From the NCBI RefSeq assembly GCF_004962245.1, contig NZ_SUHQ01000026.1:1-64000 (forward strand): a DNA stretch of 64,000 nt, read 5' to 3'. Position numbers and translations under genes: made by a program. Source of the stretch: Mesorhizobium sp. (GTDB lineage Bacteria; Pseudomonadota; Alphaproteobacteria; Rhizobiales; Rhizobiaceae). Of this stretch, positions 62,915 to 64,000 are shown in pieces. The stretch's first letter is position 1; every line of letters starts with the position of its first letter. Under the pieces are notes generated by a model, which worked only from the letters and a program-made list of their open reading frames with translations, had not been told where the DNA came from and made no database searches.

Positions 62915-63056
62915 GGCTTGGCATTCCTTACACTTTGTCCAATATTATCAATTTATGATAAATCGGCCAAGGAAAAACTGTCGATCGCCGGGAGAGTTAT
63001 CCTGCAGCCCTGCCTCCCGGCGAGAGTGCTTGGCCAAAGCGTTGAAGCGGAAGCCG

Positions 63057-63953
63057 TCACCTTTCCGCTGGTACATGGCCGAGCAGCCAGTCGCGAAAGC
63101 TGGCAACCGGCGGATGACCGCGCTTGTCGTGCGGCACGACAAGATAATAGGCGCTGCGGCTTTGCATTGGTCGGCCCGGCGCCGGCACGAGCTGGCCGCG
63201 CTGCAATTCGCCTGATATGAGGATCTGCGGCAGCAGCGCCACGCCGAGCCCGGCCATGCAGGCCTGGGCGGCGGTGCCGAATTGCTCGAATTGCATGCCC
63301 GGCCCGGTCGGCGCACTCAAACCCTGATGCTCGAACCACTCCGTCCATGCGCCGGGCCGCGTAGCCATATGCAGCAGTGGCAGGCGACCGAGATCGGCAG
63401 GCGTGGCAATGGCGCGGCCGGCCAGAAATTCGGGCGAGACGACAGGCGCCACCTCTTCGTGGACCAGCAGCGTCGAGTCGGCGTCCGGCCAGTCGGGCAG
63501 GCCGAAATGGATGGCGGCATCGAGCCTTTCGCGAGCGAAGTCGAAGCGGCCGATGCGGGTGACGAAATTGATGGTGATGTCGGGGTTGTTTTCGACGAAA
63601 TCCGGGATGAGCGGCATCAGCCAGCGTGTGCCGAAGGTCGGCAGGATCGCGAGGTTCAAGATGCCAGTATGCCGATTGCTCATCAATCCAAGGGCTGCGT
63701 CACGCAATTGACCCAGGGCGGCGCGCACCGCTTCGGCATAGATCTCACCTGCCACCGACAGCCTGACATTGCGGCTGTCGCGGTCGAACAGCCGGCGGCC
63801 GAACTGGTCCTCCAGGAGCTTGATCTGCCGGCTGACAGCGCCTTGAGTCAAATCGAGTTCCTGCGCGGCGGCGGTAAAGCTGCCCAGCCGGGCGACCGCC
63901 TCGAAGGCGGCAAGGGCGCTGATACCGGGCAAAAGGCGACGCTGGACGTTCAT
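63057..63953 (-). CDS. LysR family regulator, GcvA-like
   Basis: A 298-residue transcription factor. The N-terminal winged helix (LLPGISALAAFEAVARLGSF ... LTQGAVSRQIKLLEDQFG) and the GcvA-type effector domain (LNLAILPTFGTRWLMPLIPDF; MAGLGVALLPQILI) are clear. Target unknown; LysR genes of this group usually control the divergently transcribed neighbour, which here would lie beyond the right edge. The 5' flank of 47 bases is visible to the window end. Confidence 0.92.
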   Translation of the reverse strand: MNVQRRLLPGISALAAFEAVARLGSFTAAAQELDLTQGAVSRQIKLLEDQFGRRLFDRDSRNVRLSVAGEIYAEAVRAALGQLRDAALGLMSNRHTGILNLAILPTFGTRWLMPLIPDFVENNPDITINFVTRIGRFDFARERLDAAIHFGLPDWPDADSTLLVHEEVAPVVSPEFLAGRAIATPADLGRLPLLHMATRPGAWTEWFEHQGLSAPTGPGMQFEQFGTAAQACMAGLGVALLPQILISGELQRGQLVPAPGRPMQSRSAYYLVVPHDKRGHPPVASFRDWLLGHVPAER

Positions 63954-64000
63954 AATCCATTACTAACGCTCATTGATAGGTGAAGCAATTTCGTTTGATT

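Overview
The window is high-GC, almost fully coding, and carries no integron, phage or insertion sequence. It looks like chromosome of a Rhizobiales bacterium of the Mesorhizobium/Phyllobacteriaceae type. Supporting signs are homospermidine synthase, an Omp10-type lipoprotein (a Brucella/rhizobial family), a probable speF-type leader before an ornithine/lysine decarboxylase, and many short intergenic palindromic elements. The assignment is inference from gene content. No rRNA, tRNA or CRISPR array was seen.

Layout. 1-3654: glutamate synthase gltB (5' end outside the window) and gltD. 3725-7341: SGNH-like exported protein, lytic transglycosylase and galU. 7450-13143: outer-membrane beta-barrel protein, arabinose-5-phosphate isomerase, NfeD/SPFH membrane pair and ferrochelatase. 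13231-17643: LysM-bearing 5'-nucleotidase, Omp10-like lipoprotein and homospermidine synthase. 18052-20498: zinc-scavenging pair (ZnuA/AztC-type binding protein and AztD-type chaperone), each preceded by an AT-rich Zur-like palindrome. 20627-25565: para-aminobenzoate genes, a membrane-anchored helix-hairpin-helix protein and a PepF peptidase. 25741-34945: sigma-54 response regulator, DUF882 peptidase-like protein, KDPG aldolase, TrhO, DUF533 protein, SDR, YCII protein and aminotransferase. 35029-39972: GNAT, then metal-handling genes (CDF exporter, NicO/RcnA-like exporter, DUF1007 protein) around an epimerase. 40058-48648: LysR/amidase pair, decarboxylase with structured leader, GNAT carrying an in-frame palindromic element, SCP2 protein, ClC channel and MFS exporter. 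48948-59813: acetylpolyamine-deacetylase-like protein, YtcJ-like amidohydrolase, complete Pot-type polyamine ABC transporter, amidase and two NylB-like serine hydrolases. 59945-63953: Tex, a ParDE-type toxin-antitoxin pair and a LysR regulator.

Two themes stand out. Polyamine biology recurs: homospermidine synthase, decarboxylase, acetylpolyamine-deacetylase-like enzyme and Pot transporter. The transporter is followed by an amidase plus two NylB-family hydrolases, a combination I read as a candidate uptake-and-hydrolysis route for amide-linked polyamines or similar oligo-amides. Metal homeostasis also recurs, with Zur-like sites, zinc chaperones and His-rich exporters. Dispersed palindromes occur as a matched 78-bp pair, a second related pair, a tandem 59-bp pair, and one copy read through inside a gene.
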